Source: Burkholderiales bacterium (lineage in GTDB: Bacteria > Pseudomonadota > Gammaproteobacteria > Burkholderiales > Burkholderiaceae_F). Taken from it: a stretch of 64,000 bases of DNA. The notes beneath the pieces are model-generated. The model ran no database searches, had not been told where the DNA came from, and saw nothing but the letters and a program-made list of their open reading frames with translations. A program made the position numbers and the translations under genes. Position 1 is the stretch's first letter. Each line of letters starts with the position of its first letter. Where the stretch lies: positions 372,001 through 436,000 of the forward strand of contig JADJWR010000003.1 of assembly GCA_016716275.1 (NCBI GenBank). Direction: 5' to 3'. Positions 35,703 to 44,420 of this stretch are shown piece after piece.

Positions 35703-36446
35703 ATGGTGGAAGAAAGCAGACCCGGGCACCACGTTTCGCTCGGACGCTGGGAGTTGCCGATCGAACTGCTGGTCGTGGCCAACCTGATCGCGCTGGCATT
35801 CGAGACGCTGCCCGACCTGTCGCCGTTCTGGCGGCAGGCGCTGTGGAGCTTCGAGGTGTTCTGCGCCGCCGTCTACACCTTCGAGTACGCGGTGCGGCTG
35901 CACCTGGCCCGCCCGCGCTTGAAGTACGCCACCTCGTTCTACGGGATCATCGACCTGCTGGCGATCCTGCCCTTCTACCTGATGGTCGCCTTCAATCTGC
36001 AGGCGGTGCGGGCGTTCCGACTGCTGCGCCTGCTGCGACTGTTCAAGCTGGTCCGCTACACCAAGGCCGTGCAGCGCTTCCGCCGTGCCTTCGCCATCGC
36101 CCGCGACGACCTGGTGCTGTTCGGCGTCAGCGCGATGATCGTGCTGTACCTGGCGGCCATCGGCATCTACCACTTCGAGCACGAGGTGCAGCCGGAGCGC
36201 TACGCGTCGGTGTTCGACAGCCTGTGGTGGGCGGTGGCGACGCTGACCACGGTGGGCTACGGCGACATCTACCCGGTCACGCCGGGCGGCCGGCTGTTCA
36301 CCTTCTTCGTGCTGATGCTGGGGCTGGGCTTCGTCGCCGTGCCCTCGGGCCTGATTGCCTCGGCGCTGTCGCGCGTGCGGGCGGAGGAAGCGGCGCAGAA
36401 GCAGGCGGCGCTCGAGAAGGCGCAGGAACACGACTGGACCGACTGA
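35703..36446 (+). CDS. Voltage-gated potassium channel (Kv type)
   Basis: A 247-residue channel with six transmembrane helices. S4 is F-R-L-L-R-L-L-R-L-F-K-L-V-R with basic residues every third position, so it should sense voltage. The pore has the filter T183-V-G-Y-G187. GGCAGGAGGG lies before the ATG; an upstream frame from 35505 is shadow. The length and lack of a cytosolic tail match KvAP/Kch-like bacterial channels of the small class. Divergent from thyA. Confidence 0.92.
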   Translation: MVEESRPGHHVSLGRWELPIELLVVANLIALAFETLPDLSPFWRQALWSFEVFCAAVYTFEYAVRLHLARPRLKYATSFYGIIDLLAILPFYLMVAFNLQAVRAFRLLRLLRLFKLVRYTKAVQRFRRAFAIARDDLVLFGVSAMIVLYLAAIGIYHFEHEVQPERYASVFDSLWWAVATLTTVGYGDIYPVTPGGRLFTFFVLMLGLGFVAVPSGLIASALSRVRAEEAAQKQAALEKAQEHDWTD

Positions 36447-36520
36447 CGCCGCAGGCATCGCGGCGCCGCGCGGCAGGGCCGCCGACGCAGTCGGTCAGGC
36501 CGCGAGGCCGCGCGATTCGC

Positions 36521-36853
36521 CTACTGCACCGGCGCCGCGTCGATGCGAGCGCTGTTCGCCAGGGCGGCCGGCGCTTCGCCGATCACGACCCTGCCGGCGC
36601 CGTCCGCCTTCGGCTGATCCTGCGGCTGCTCGCGCCCGGCAGCAACCTCGCCCGGCGCCGCAACCGATGCGGTTTCGGCAACCGGCAGCTGATCGGCGGC
36701 GGCAACGAAGAGAGAGCCTGCCGCCAGGACAACGATGGCGAAGCCGATCGTGAAGAAGCCGTCGCTCCGGACGGTCGCGCGGCTGCGCTGCCGATGACGG
36801 CACGGGGCCGGTTGGAGTTGCTCGGGCTCGATACGCAGCAAGGTCTGTTTCAT
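36521..36853 (-). CDS. Small single-pass membrane protein
   Basis: A 110-residue protein with GGGAGATC upstream of the ATG. A charged Arg/Gln-rich N-terminal half precedes one hydrophobic helix (F-F-T-I-G-F-A-I-V-V-L-A-A-G-S-L-F-V-A-A-A), followed by a Pro/Ala-rich periplasmic tail of ~45 residues. Orientation is likely N-in. No known family. Convergent with the channel gene and divergent from the SBP56-like gene. Confidence 0.55.
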   Translation of the reverse strand: MKQTLLRIEPEQLQPAPCRHRQRSRATVRSDGFFTIGFAIVVLAAGSLFVAAADQLPVAETASVAAPGEVAAGREQPQDQPKADGAGRVVIGEAPAALANSARIDAAPVQ

Positions 36854-37279
36854 CGCTGATCTCCCAGTGAGCAGTGCAGGCGCGTCGTCGCGGCCGCCTT
36901 GACCCACTCAGATGCAGCTTGCGCGCTGCCATGCACTGTCGCCCCATCCCGGCAGGTGGGAGCGAGCCCCGGTGCACGAGCGGGATCGGCGCTGATCTGA
37001 CAGGCACGAGCACCCGGATGGAACGCCGGGCGGCACGAGCGGAGCCGCCGCGCAGCGGCGCTTCGCCTGCCGCGCAACCCCACCCGCGCAGGTGGGAGAC
37101 GACCCGCTTTGCCGCGTGGGTCGGCGTTCGAGAGGTGCGAGCATGCTTTTTCCTCTTGATGCCGGCATGGCGCTTCGCGTCGGCGAGGACGTGGCGCCCC
37201 GGCCGCAGCCAGGCAGCGGCGCGGCGCGTCGCCTCGCGCCGCACACCGAAAGGGAGCGACCCGTGACGAGGAGGCAGGG
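36854..37279. other. Intergenic region of about 430 bp with GGTGGG motifs
   Basis: It separates the divergent small membrane protein and the SBP56-like gene. It contains two copies of GCAGGTGGGA (36952 and 37088). The second is the right arm of a dyad described separately. No ORF here has a believable ribosome site. A GAC-GAGGAGG ribosome site lies just before the SBP56 ATG. Confidence 0.5.
37079..37096. promoter_or_regulatory. CCCACC/GGTGGG dyad upstream of the SBP56-like gene
   Basis: CCCACC (37079-37084) and GGTGGG (37091-37096) are separated by 6 bp (CGCGCA), about 185 bp upstream of the SBP56 start. The half-site GCAGGTGGGA recurs at 36952 and in the dyad at 44218. An operator role is inferred only from symmetry and recurrence. 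Confidence 0.35.
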
Positions 37280-38551
37280 ATGAAGCGAAGCAAACACGTA
37301 CTGGCGCTGGCCGCCGTCGGTGCTCTCGCCGGCGGCGTCCTTGCCGACGAGACCTGCAACTCGCCGTACATGTCCAAGCTGATCAAGGGCCAGGAGGAGT
37401 TCGTGCACGTCTGGACGCTTGGCGTCGAAGGACTCGGCGACGGCTCCGACAAGCTGGTCACGATCGACGTGAAGCCCGGGTCGAAGAACTACGGCAGGGT
37501 CGTGCACAGCGTCTCGGTCGATGCGCGTGGCGAGGCGCATCACATGGGCTTCACCGACGACCGCCGCTACCTGTGGGCGGGCGGGCTCGCCGACAGCCGG
37601 ATCTACGTGTTCGACGTCGGCACGGATCCTGCCAGTCCGCGGCTGGTCCGGACGATCGGCGACTTCGTCGAAAGGTCAGGCTATGTCGGCCCGCACACCT
37701 TCTACGCGATGCCTGGCCGGATGCTGATCGGCGCGCTGTCGAACCGCACCGACAAGGGCGGCGCCACCGGCATGGCGGTGTACAACAACAAGGGCGAGTT
37801 CGTGGCCAGCTACCGCATGCCGAAAGGGGAAGTCGGCGGCGGTGTCGGCGACGGCTATGGCTACGACCTGGCGATCAACCCCGCCAGGAACGCGCTGCTG
37901 ACCTCGAGCTTCACCGGCATCGACAACTACCGCCGCAGCCTTGGCGAGGTGGTCGGCGACCCGGCGGCGATGAAGCGGTTCGGCAACACGATGGTGCTGT
38001 GGGACCACAAGGCGATGAAGCCGCTGCAGGTGCTCAGCGTTCCGGGCGCTCCGCTGGAGATCCGCTGGTCGCTCAGGCCCGGCGACAACTGGGCGATCAC
38101 CGCTGCAGCCCTGACGTCCAAGTTGTGGCTGGTCAAGCAGGGCGCCGACGGCAGGTGGCAGGCGCGGGAGGTCGGCACGATCGGCGATCCGGCCAAGATC
38201 CCGCTGCCGGTGGACATCTCGATCACCGCCGACGGCCGTGGGCTGTGGGTCAACACGTTCATGGACGGCATGACCCGCTACTTCGACCTGTCCAACCCCG
38301 AGCAGCCGAAGCAGACCTATGCCAGGCAGACCGGCAGGCAGGTCAACATGATCTCGCAGAGCTGGGATGGCAAGCGCGTCTACGTCACCTCGAGCCTGCT
38401 CGAGCGGTGGGACAAGGCGGGCGAGGACAACGAGCAGTTCCTGCGCGCGTTCCACTGGGACGGCAGGGAACTCAAGCCGGCCTTCGAAGTGGATTTCACG
38501 AAGGAGAAGCTCGGCCGGGCCCACCACATGAAGTTCAGCGCGCGCTCCTGA
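37280..38551 (+). CDS. mtoX: SBP56-family protein, methanethiol-oxidase-like
   Basis: A 423-residue exported member of the selenium-binding-protein-56 family. Bacterial members are copper-dependent methanethiol oxidases (MtoX), which convert methanethiol to formaldehyde, hydrogen sulfide and hydrogen peroxide in the periplasm. M-K-R-S-K-H-V and a hydrophobic stretch ending L-A-D form the signal peptide. Family marks are H-V-W-T-L-G, H-H-M-G-F, the repeated beta-propeller strands and the terminal A-H-H-M-K-F. A SCO protein, the usual MtoX partner, follows 22 bp downstream. No MauG gene is visible. Despite the old name, there is no reason to link it to selenium use. Confidence 0.85.
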   Translation: MKRSKHVLALAAVGALAGGVLADETCNSPYMSKLIKGQEEFVHVWTLGVEGLGDGSDKLVTIDVKPGSKNYGRVVHSVSVDARGEAHHMGFTDDRRYLWAGGLADSRIYVFDVGTDPASPRLVRTIGDFVERSGYVGPHTFYAMPGRMLIGALSNRTDKGGATGMAVYNNKGEFVASYRMPKGEVGGGVGDGYGYDLAINPARNALLTSSFTGIDNYRRSLGEVVGDPAAMKRFGNTMVLWDHKAMKPLQVLSVPGAPLEIRWSLRPGDNWAITAAALTSKLWLVKQGADGRWQAREVGTIGDPAKIPLPVDISITADGRGLWVNTFMDGMTRYFDLSNPEQPKQTYARQTGRQVNMISQSWDGKRVYVTSSLLERWDKAGEDNEQFLRAFHWDGRELKPAFEVDFTKEKLGRAHHMKFSARS

Positions 38552-38573
38552 CGGATCGCGCGGCGCTGCGCGC

Positions 38574-39299
38574 ATGTCGGCAGGACCTGCGGCCGGGGGG
38601 CGGGCCGTCGCGGCACTGCGGCTGGCTGCCGGTGCGCTGCTCTGCTGGCTCGCCGGCACCGCGCACGCAGCGGCCGACCCGACGCCGGCGCACGCTCCGC
38701 AGATGCAGTTCGTGCCACCGGCGCCGGGCACTTACCAGCTGCAGCGGATTCAGCGGGCGCCGGACGCGCTGCTCGTCGATTCGCAGTCCCTGCCGCGCCG
38801 GCTGGCGAGCCTGACGCGCGACAAGGTGACGCTGCTGACCTTCTTCTACACCTACTGCACCGATGCCTGGGGCTGCCCGTTTGCCCGCCAGCTGATGAGC
38901 GGCCTGCGTGACGAGCTGCTGGCCAGGCCGCAGGCGGCCGGCCGGGTGCGCTTCGTCAGCATCAGCTTCGACCCGACCCACGACACGCCGGAGGCGCTGC
39001 GCCTGCACGCCGGGCAGCTGCAAGCCGATCGCCGGCTGCCATGGGAGTTCCTTACGACCCGCAGCATGCGCGAGCTGCTGCCGCTGCTCGACGACCTGGG
39101 CCAGGACGTGCGCGTCGAATACGACGACGGCGGCCGGCCGACGCGCACCATCAATCACATGCTCAAGCTGTTCCTGATCGATCGCGACGGTGTCGTGCGC
39201 GAGATCTACGCGCTCGACTATCTGCACCCGGCGGCGATGCTCAACGACATCGAAACCCTGCTGCTCGAGGAGCGTCAGGCGACCGGCCGGGGTCGCTGA
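38574..39299 (+). CDS. SCO1/SenC-family protein with CX5C motif
   Basis: A 241-residue exported thioredoxin-fold protein of the SCO1/SenC family, which inserts copper into cuproproteins. The signal peptide ends A-H-A-A. The metal-binding pair is C95-T-D-A-W-G-C101, five residues apart, where canonical SCO proteins have C-x3-C. The later metal-binding His is His195 in R-T-I-N-H-M-L-K-L-F-L-I-D. It probably metallates the upstream MtoX-like enzyme. The longer spacing may reflect a distinct SCO branch. Confidence 0.82.
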   Translation: MSAGPAAGGRAVAALRLAAGALLCWLAGTAHAAADPTPAHAPQMQFVPPAPGTYQLQRIQRAPDALLVDSQSLPRRLASLTRDKVTLLTFFYTYCTDAWGCPFARQLMSGLRDELLARPQAAGRVRFVSISFDPTHDTPEALRLHAGQLQADRRLPWEFLTTRSMRELLPLLDDLGQDVRVEYDDGGRPTRTINHMLKLFLIDRDGVVREIYALDYLHPAAMLNDIETLLLEERQATGRGR

Positions 39300-39362
39300 G
39301 TCGGTTCGGCCCGCAGCGGCCTGCGGGCAGCGAGCCCGGCACGCTCGTCGGCGGGCCCGCGC

Positions 39363-41057
39363 TCAGGCCTCGGCTCGCGACGACGCAGCGCCGCTGTCGC
39401 GCAGTTCGCGCCGCAGGATCTTGCCGATGTTGGATTTCGGCAGCGGCTCGGTCCGGAACTCGACGATGCGCGGCACCTTGTAGCCGGTCAGGTGCTGCTT
39501 GCAGTGGGCCAGCACCTCGGCCTCGGTCAGTGCCGGGTCCTTGCGCAGCACCACCACCTTGACCGCTTCGCCCGAGCGAGCGTCGGGCACGCCGATCGCC
39601 GCGGCCTCGGCCACGCCGGGGTGCGTCGCCAGCACGTCCTCGATCTCGTTGGGAAACACCTTGAACCCGGAGACCACGATCATGTCCTTCTTGCGGTCGG
39701 TGAGGCGGATGTTGCCGCGCCCGTCCATCACGCCCATGTCGCCGGTGCGCAGCCAGCCATCGGCGGTGATCACCTGGTCGGTCTCGTCGGGCCGGTTCCA
39801 GTAGCCCTTCATCACCTGCGGCCCGCGCAGGCAGATCTCGCCCACTTCGCCCAGGGCGACCGGCCGGCCGTCGTCGTTGAGGATCGCCGCGTCGGTGCTG
39901 GGAAGGGGCACGCCGATCTGGCCGCTCCACTCGTCGATGGTGACCGGATTGGCGATCGCCACCGGTGCGCTCTCGGTGAGGCCGTAGCCTTCGACCAGCG
40001 GCACGCCGGTCATCTGCTTCCAGCGATGGGCGACCACCTGCTGCACGGCCATGCCGCCGGCCACCGCGAGCTTCAGCCCGCGCCAGTCGACCTCGGCCGA
40101 ACCCGGCGCGTCGAGCAGCGCGCGAAACAGCGTGTTGACGCCGATGATCGCCGAGAAGCGCGTCTGCCTCAGCGTCTTCAGGAAGGCCGGCAGGTCGCGC
40201 GGGTTTGCGATCAGCACGATCTGCGCGCCTTTGCAGAAGAACGACAGCGCGCCGGTGAGCGCGAACACGTGGTACAGCGGCAGCGGAATGACCACCGTCT
40301 CGGCGCCGTCGTTCATGCCGGGCGACATCCAGGCGGCCACCTGCAGCACGTTGGCCACCATGTTGCCGTGGCTGAGCATCGCGCCCTTGGCCACCCCGGT
40401 GGTGCCGCCGGTGTACTGCAGGAAGGCGAGGTCGTCGCGGGCCAGTGTCACCTCGTCGAGCGACTGCAGGCGGCCTGCCGCCAGCGCCTCGCCGAAACCG
40501 ACCGCGCCGGCCAGCTGCCATCGGGGCACCATTTTCTTCACGTACTTGACCACCACGTTGGTCAGCAGCCGCTTCAGCGGCGGCAACAGATCGCCGACCT
40601 GCGTGGTGACCACCACGCGCACCGGTGTGGACGCGACGACCTGCGCCAGCGTGTGGGCAAAGTTCTCCAGCACCACGATGGCGACGGCGCCGGAGTCGTT
40701 CAGCTGGTGCTCGAGCTCGCGCGGCGTGTAAAGTGGATTGACGTTGACCACCACCAGGCCCGCCCGCAGTGCGCCGAACATTGCCACCGGGTACTGCAGC
40801 AGATTGGGCATCATCAGGGCGACGCGATCGCCGCGCCGCAGGCCGGCCACCTTCTGCAGCCAGGCCGCAAAGGCGCAGCTCGCCCGGTCGAGCTGCGCGA
40901 ACGTCAGCACGCTGCCCATCGATTTGAATGCCGGCAGACTGGCGAAGCGGCGGCAGCTCGCGGCAAGCACGTCGCTGAGCGAGGCGAGATCGCCGATCTC
41001 GATCTCGGCCGGTACACCGGCCGGGTACTGGTTGAGCCAGGGTCTGGTCAGTTGCAT
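39363..41057 (-). CDS. fadD: Long-chain-fatty-acid--CoA ligase
   Basis: A 564-residue ANL-superfamily ligase that activates fatty acids with ATP and CoA. Motifs: L-Q-Y-T-G-G-T-T-G-V-A-K-G (P-loop), the G-Y-G-L-T-E-S-A-P block, T-G-D-M, and C-terminal K-x-x-K-I-L-R-R-E-L with the catalytic Lys. ATG at 41057 is preferred; a TTG at 41081 would add eight residues. The neighbouring lipid genes at 24-33 kb fit its function, but there is no shared operon. Confidence 0.93.
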   Translation of the reverse strand: MQLTRPWLNQYPAGVPAEIEIGDLASLSDVLAASCRRFASLPAFKSMGSVLTFAQLDRASCAFAAWLQKVAGLRRGDRVALMMPNLLQYPVAMFGALRAGLVVVNVNPLYTPRELEHQLNDSGAVAIVVLENFAHTLAQVVASTPVRVVVTTQVGDLLPPLKRLLTNVVVKYVKKMVPRWQLAGAVGFGEALAAGRLQSLDEVTLARDDLAFLQYTGGTTGVAKGAMLSHGNMVANVLQVAAWMSPGMNDGAETVVIPLPLYHVFALTGALSFFCKGAQIVLIANPRDLPAFLKTLRQTRFSAIIGVNTLFRALLDAPGSAEVDWRGLKLAVAGGMAVQQVVAHRWKQMTGVPLVEGYGLTESAPVAIANPVTIDEWSGQIGVPLPSTDAAILNDDGRPVALGEVGEICLRGPQVMKGYWNRPDETDQVITADGWLRTGDMGVMDGRGNIRLTDRKKDMIVVSGFKVFPNEIEDVLATHPGVAEAAAIGVPDARSGEAVKVVVLRKDPALTEAEVLAHCKQHLTGYKVPRIVEFRTEPLPKSNIGKILRRELRDSGAASSRAEA

Positions 41058-41169
41058 CTGGCGCCTGTTCGCGGGCGACAAGCCCTCTCAGCCCGAGTTT
41101 GGCGTCTCGCAGGCGACGCGTTCTGCGCAATGACAAGCGAACGGCGCGCCGGCGCGCCGCGCGCCGCCG

Positions 41170-41706
41170 TCAGGGCGCCGTGGACATCAACCGGTGCCAG
41201 CCACCCGCGCCGAGGCGGCGCAGGGTGTCGATGTTGCGCTGGTAGATCGCGGCAGCGTCTGGAAAGGCGGCCACCGCACCGGCGATGCTCTCTTCGCGCA
41301 GCAGGTGCAGCATCGGGTGCGGCGAACGGTTGGTCAGGTTGCCGACGTCGTCCGGGTCGGTCCCTTCGAACCGGTACTGCGGGTGGAAGCTGGCGACCTG
41401 AAGCACGCCAGCCAGGCCCAGGGCCTCGACGGCCGCGTCGGCGGCGTCGAGGAAGTCGTTGTAGTCGAGGAAGTCGTTCAGCACATGGGGATGGATCAGC
41501 AGCGTGGTTTCCGTCTGCGCGGGGTCGGCGGCTGCCAGCAGCCGCAGCTCCGCCAGCAGGTGCTCGAGCAGGGCCTGCTCGTCACGCGCGGGGCTTTCGA
41601 CCCAGCGGATCCGTTCGTTCACGTGCACCGCCTTGGCAAAGGGGCACAGGTTCAGGCCGATGACGGCCCGTTCGAGCCAGCGCCGAGTTTCGGCTATCGC
41701 TTCCAT
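41170..41706 (-). CDS. DUF1415-family protein
   Basis: A 178-residue protein with W-L-x-x-x-V-I-G-L-N-L-C-P-F-A-K near the N terminus, F-L-D-Y-N-D-F-L in the centre, F-H-P-Q-Y-x-F and the N-R-S-P-H-P-M-L-H-L-L-R-E motif, all diagnostic of DUF1415. GAGGAC is upstream of the ATG at 41706. Function unknown in the family. Conserved His, Cys and Asn residues suggest a possible catalytic or metal role. Confidence 0.9.
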   Translation of the reverse strand: MEAIAETRRWLERAVIGLNLCPFAKAVHVNERIRWVESPARDEQALLEHLLAELRLLAAADPAQTETTLLIHPHVLNDFLDYNDFLDAADAAVEALGLAGVLQVASFHPQYRFEGTDPDDVGNLTNRSPHPMLHLLREESIAGAVAAFPDAAAIYQRNIDTLRRLGAGGWHRLMSTAP

Positions 41707-41891
41707 GGCAATTGCGTCCTCGCTTCCTTGGCCTGCTTCGCGTCGACCACCTCCGCCGAGGCAGGGTCGACGGATCGCTGCACGCCCGCTGCGCCGGCGC
41801 AGCGGGAGCCGGGCTGCCGGATCGTGGCTGAGCAATCCAACGTCTCGACGAAACGGCGATCGCCGGCGCAGCATGGGTCCATACTGCGCCA

Positions 41892-42353
41892 ATGCGGCAG
41901 ATTCACACCCACATCGACATCGAGGCTCCGGCTTCGGTGGTGTGGGGAGTGCTGTCCGACTTCGGCATGTACCGGCGCTGGAATCCGCTGATCCGTGGCA
42001 TCCTCGGCCACGCCGCGAGCGGCCGCCAGATCGAGGTCCGGCTCGCGGCGCCGCCCGGTGCCGACGTCGCGGCGAGACTGACGATCGTATACCTGCGCAG
42101 GGAAGAGGCGATGACCTGGCTGGAATGGTGGACGGTGCCCGGCCTGTTCGCTTCCGAGCGCCGCTTCCGCATCGAGCCGTTGCAGGGCGGCGCGGTGCGG
42201 TTTCATCACGGCGAGCAGGTGCGCGGGATCCTGGTGCCGCTGCTCGGCAGGCGGCGGCGGCTGCGCGGCAGGGCCGGCTTCGAGGCGATGAACACCGCCC
42301 TGAAGCAGCGAGCCGAAAAACTGTGGGCGCAGGGTGCGCCTGCATTGAACTGA
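41892..42353 (+). CDS. SRPBCC-family protein (copy 1)
   Basis: A 153-residue helix-grip (START/Bet-v-1-like) protein: I-D-I-x-A-P-A-S-V-V-W-G-V-L-S-D-F start, W-N-P-L-I-R, and a C-terminal helix with F-E-A-M-N-x-A-L-K. Paralogue of the gene at 44.9 kb, with the same spacing of these elements. Likely binds a hydrophobic ligand; ligand unknown. Monocistronic or linked to the small gene 24 bp downstream. Confidence 0.85.
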   Translation: MRQIHTHIDIEAPASVVWGVLSDFGMYRRWNPLIRGILGHAASGRQIEVRLAAPPGADVAARLTIVYLRREEAMTWLEWWTVPGLFASERRFRIEPLQGGAVRFHHGEQVRGILVPLLGRRRRLRGRAGFEAMNTALKQRAEKLWAQGAPALN

Positions 42354-42376
42354 ACACGACCCGAGAGGATGCTCAG

Positions 42377-42649
42377 ATGGTGCGCAAGACAACGAGTTCC
42401 AGCCAGCCGGTGTTCCATGCGCCGATGCGAATCGACTGGACCGACGAGAAACTGCAGACGCTCAGCCAGGAGCAGTTGCTCAACCTGCTCGACAACCTGG
42501 ATCGGCAGCGCAGGATCGGCCGCGTCGCGGCGGGCACGGGCGAGGCGCTCGACCAGCGCATCGCCGCGCTTCTGACCGGTCGCAACGGCGCCCGGCGGCG
42601 CAAGCAGCTGTCGGTGACCGACGCCACCGCATCAGCGGAGCAGGCCTGA
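42377..42649 (+). CDS. Small hypothetical protein
   Basis: A 90-residue protein with GAGAGGATG upstream of the ATG. The N-terminal ~15 residues are polar (K-T-T-S-S-S-Q), followed by a short helical region (L-S-Q-E-Q-L-L-N-L-L-D-N-L-D-R-Q) and an Arg-rich C-terminal half. No signal peptide or known domain. It lies between the SRPBCC gene and the palindromic element. Confidence 0.55.
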   Translation: MVRKTTSSSQPVFHAPMRIDWTDEKLQTLSQEQLLNLLDNLDRQRRIGRVAAGTGEALDQRIAALLTGRNGARRRKQLSVTDATASAEQA

Positions 42650-42680
42650 TCGTCGGTCGGTGCAGCGCCACCTCCGCCTG

Positions 42681-42947
42681 GGGCCTGTTCACGCCAAAGC
42701 CGGGAGTGCGAAGGTCAATGGCGGGAGGAAGTCGCGGGCGCCGCGAGCGCCGTTGGCTGATGCCAACAAGCGAAGCGGCAACGACGCAATGCGCCCGCCA
42801 TTGACCTTCCCGAAGGGTTGGGCCGAAATGCGGCGGCTGCTTTGTCGGACGGCTTGCGCAGGGGAGCGGCCCTGCGCGGCGCCGTCCTTCGCACATCCGT
42901 CCACATTGCGGCCCAACGCACCTCCCGCATTTAGCGTGAACAGGCCC
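42681..42947. repeat. Nested-palindrome element with imperfect terminal inverted repeats
   Basis: Ends match as a perfect 14-bp inverted repeat (GGGCCTGTTCACGC at 42681-42694; its complement at 42934-42947), extendable imperfectly to ~30 bp. Inside, a second pair of 15-bp perfect arms pairs AAGGTCAATGGCGGG (42711-42725) with 42794-42808, a hairpin GTTGGC/GCCAAC at 42752-42767, and a 15-of-17 match between 42818-42834 and 42901-42917. No transposase. It looks like a small dispersed repeat or MITE. Its right end coincides with the last codon of the LuxR gene. Confidence 0.7.
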
Positions 42948-44083
42948 TAGGCGTAGACCGTCGTCTCACCGGCGGCGAGGACGCAGGAGATTGCCTCGTC
43001 GCGGGTGCGGGCGCCGAGCTTGGCGAATAGCTGTCGGACGTGGTAGTCGGCCGTGTTGGGCGCGATTCTCATCCGCTCGGCGATCCTGTCGTGACTCATC
43101 CCCTGCGCCAGCAGCAGCAAGGTCTCGCCCTGCTGCACCGAGAGGTCCAGCTTCCACATCGATTCGCACAGGCGGATCAGCAGGTGATCGACGCGCTCGA
43201 TCACCACGCCTGAAGGCCGGTCGGACTCGAAGAAGCCGTAGAAGCGGAACAACCCCCAGCCATTGATCGACGCCGCTGCGCAAAGCGGGCCGCGCGCATC
43301 TCGCCCGGCCGGAAGCGGCGGCGCCGCGAGCAGGCGTCTGATCAGGTCGCGGCCGGCGCGTTCGAGCTGCTGCGGGACCGTGCGGAGATTGATCGGGCAG
43401 CCCGAGGCCTGTGCAAGCAGCGCGAAACCGTTCGCCGATGTATTGACGACGCGGCCGTCGGACTCACACATCAGCAGTGCGTGTTCACCGCTGACGCGGT
43501 ACATCGCTGCGTCGGTGGCGGCGGGGACCGTCGCGGCGTTCAACGAAAGGTACCTGCCGGCCGCCTTGACCGTGATTCGATCCTCGCTGCTGAACGCCGG
43601 CCCCGCGGCGGTTCGATACAGGATGAGCGAGGCGACCGGCGTGCCGTCCCTGATCACCGCGCAGCACAGGCGCTGCAACGGCACGCCCGATGGGACCGCC
43701 ATCCCGCACAGGCGTCGATGCCGGCAGAACGGCTCCACCTCGTTGTTCTTGTCGCCGGGGCCGACGGCAGTTCCGTCGGCGCAGATCTCGACCACCTTGC
43801 GACGGCGAAGCTGGCTGTCGGGACGAGTTTCCGGTTCCTGCGGGGCAACGAAGCTCGCCGGTGCCGCCAGCCAGCCGGCCAGCGCCTCCGGCGCGGGCAG
43901 GTCGTGCGCGTAGAGATTTGAGATCTCGCCGTGCTCGTCGAACCAGATCACGACACCCGCTTCGCAGCGCGCCTCGCGGCACAGCGCACGCATCAGCGCC
44001 GGGACGATTCCCTCGATCGGCAGCCCCAGCGTGCACAGTCGCCTGATCAGCGCGCCGCCGGGCGATCGCTTGGATGACCACAT
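42947..44083 (-). CDS. LuxR-type transcriptional regulator
   Basis: A 378-residue regulator. The C-terminal ~60 residues form a LuxR/NarL helix-turn-helix (L-S-V-Q-Q-G-E-T-L-L-L-L-A-Q-G, then N-T-A-D-Y-H-V-R-Q-L-F-A-K-L-G). The N-terminal part has no receiver and looks like a GAF/PAS-like or uncharacterised sensor. ATG at 44083 follows AGAGGAATC; longer frames are shadow. Its last codon lies at the right end of the palindromic element. Divergent from the 142-residue secreted gene. Confidence 0.85.
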   Translation of the reverse strand: MWSSKRSPGGALIRRLCTLGLPIEGIVPALMRALCREARCEAGVVIWFDEHGEISNLYAHDLPAPEALAGWLAAPASFVAPQEPETRPDSQLRRRKVVEICADGTAVGPGDKNNEVEPFCRHRRLCGMAVPSGVPLQRLCCAVIRDGTPVASLILYRTAAGPAFSSEDRITVKAAGRYLSLNAATVPAATDAAMYRVSGEHALLMCESDGRVVNTSANGFALLAQASGCPINLRTVPQQLERAGRDLIRRLLAAPPLPAGRDARGPLCAAASINGWGLFRFYGFFESDRPSGVVIERVDHLLIRLCESMWKLDLSVQQGETLLLLAQGMSHDRIAERMRIAPNTADYHVRQLFAKLGARTRDEAISCVLAAGETTVYA

Positions 44084-44420
44084 CGGTGATTCCTCTGTTC
44101 GAAACCCGCGCTGCGGCAGCGACGACGTCTCGTCGGGCAGCCATCGTAGGCCGGTCGGGCACGTAGTTCCCGCTACGGGGTTGTTCTTGCTGCAGTTCGC
44201 CCTGCACTTCCCCTCCAGGCAGGTGGGAAATGTGCCCACCTGCCGGGTGGGGCGGCAAAGCGACACAGCGCGCACGCTGCGCAGATCTTGCGTGGGCGGC
44301 AGTCTTCATCAGACGCCTGCGCGGCGGCGGCCTCTGTCCACCCGTCAGGGACGCCGCTTCTTCCGCAGCACTGCATGCGGCAGCGGCGATTAGCGGGGCA
44401 TTGAACAGGACAGGACGATC
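44084..44420. other. Intergenic region of about 340 bp
   Basis: It separates the LuxR regulator from the divergent secreted-protein gene. It holds one strong dyad (next entry). No further coding frame is supported. The position suggests autoregulation by the LuxR protein. Confidence 0.5.
44218..44244. promoter_or_regulatory. 10-bp perfect dyad, candidate operator
   Basis: GGCAGGTGGG (44218-44227) and CCCACCTGCC (44235-44244) are perfect complements with a 7-bp spacer. The arm is the same GGTGGG core found upstream of the SBP56-like gene, in opposite order. It lies 134 bp upstream of the LuxR start, between two divergent genes. Confidence 0.5.

Noticed and set aside
33903..36458. An 851-codon minus-strand frame continuing upstream of the EamA transporter through thyA and the channel.
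   Set aside because: Only its last 292 codons resemble a transporter; the rest is a shadow of thyA and the channel gene. The GTG at 34781 gives the real start.
37280..38551. A link between the selenium-binding-family protein and the selD/senB genes.
   Set aside because: SBP56-family bacterial proteins act as methanethiol oxidases with copper, and the genes are 23 kb apart. The name alone is misleading.
42480..42896. A 138-codon minus-strand frame within the palindromic element.
   Set aside because: It lies inside inverted repeats and has no ribosome site, so it is probably a chance frame of the repeat.
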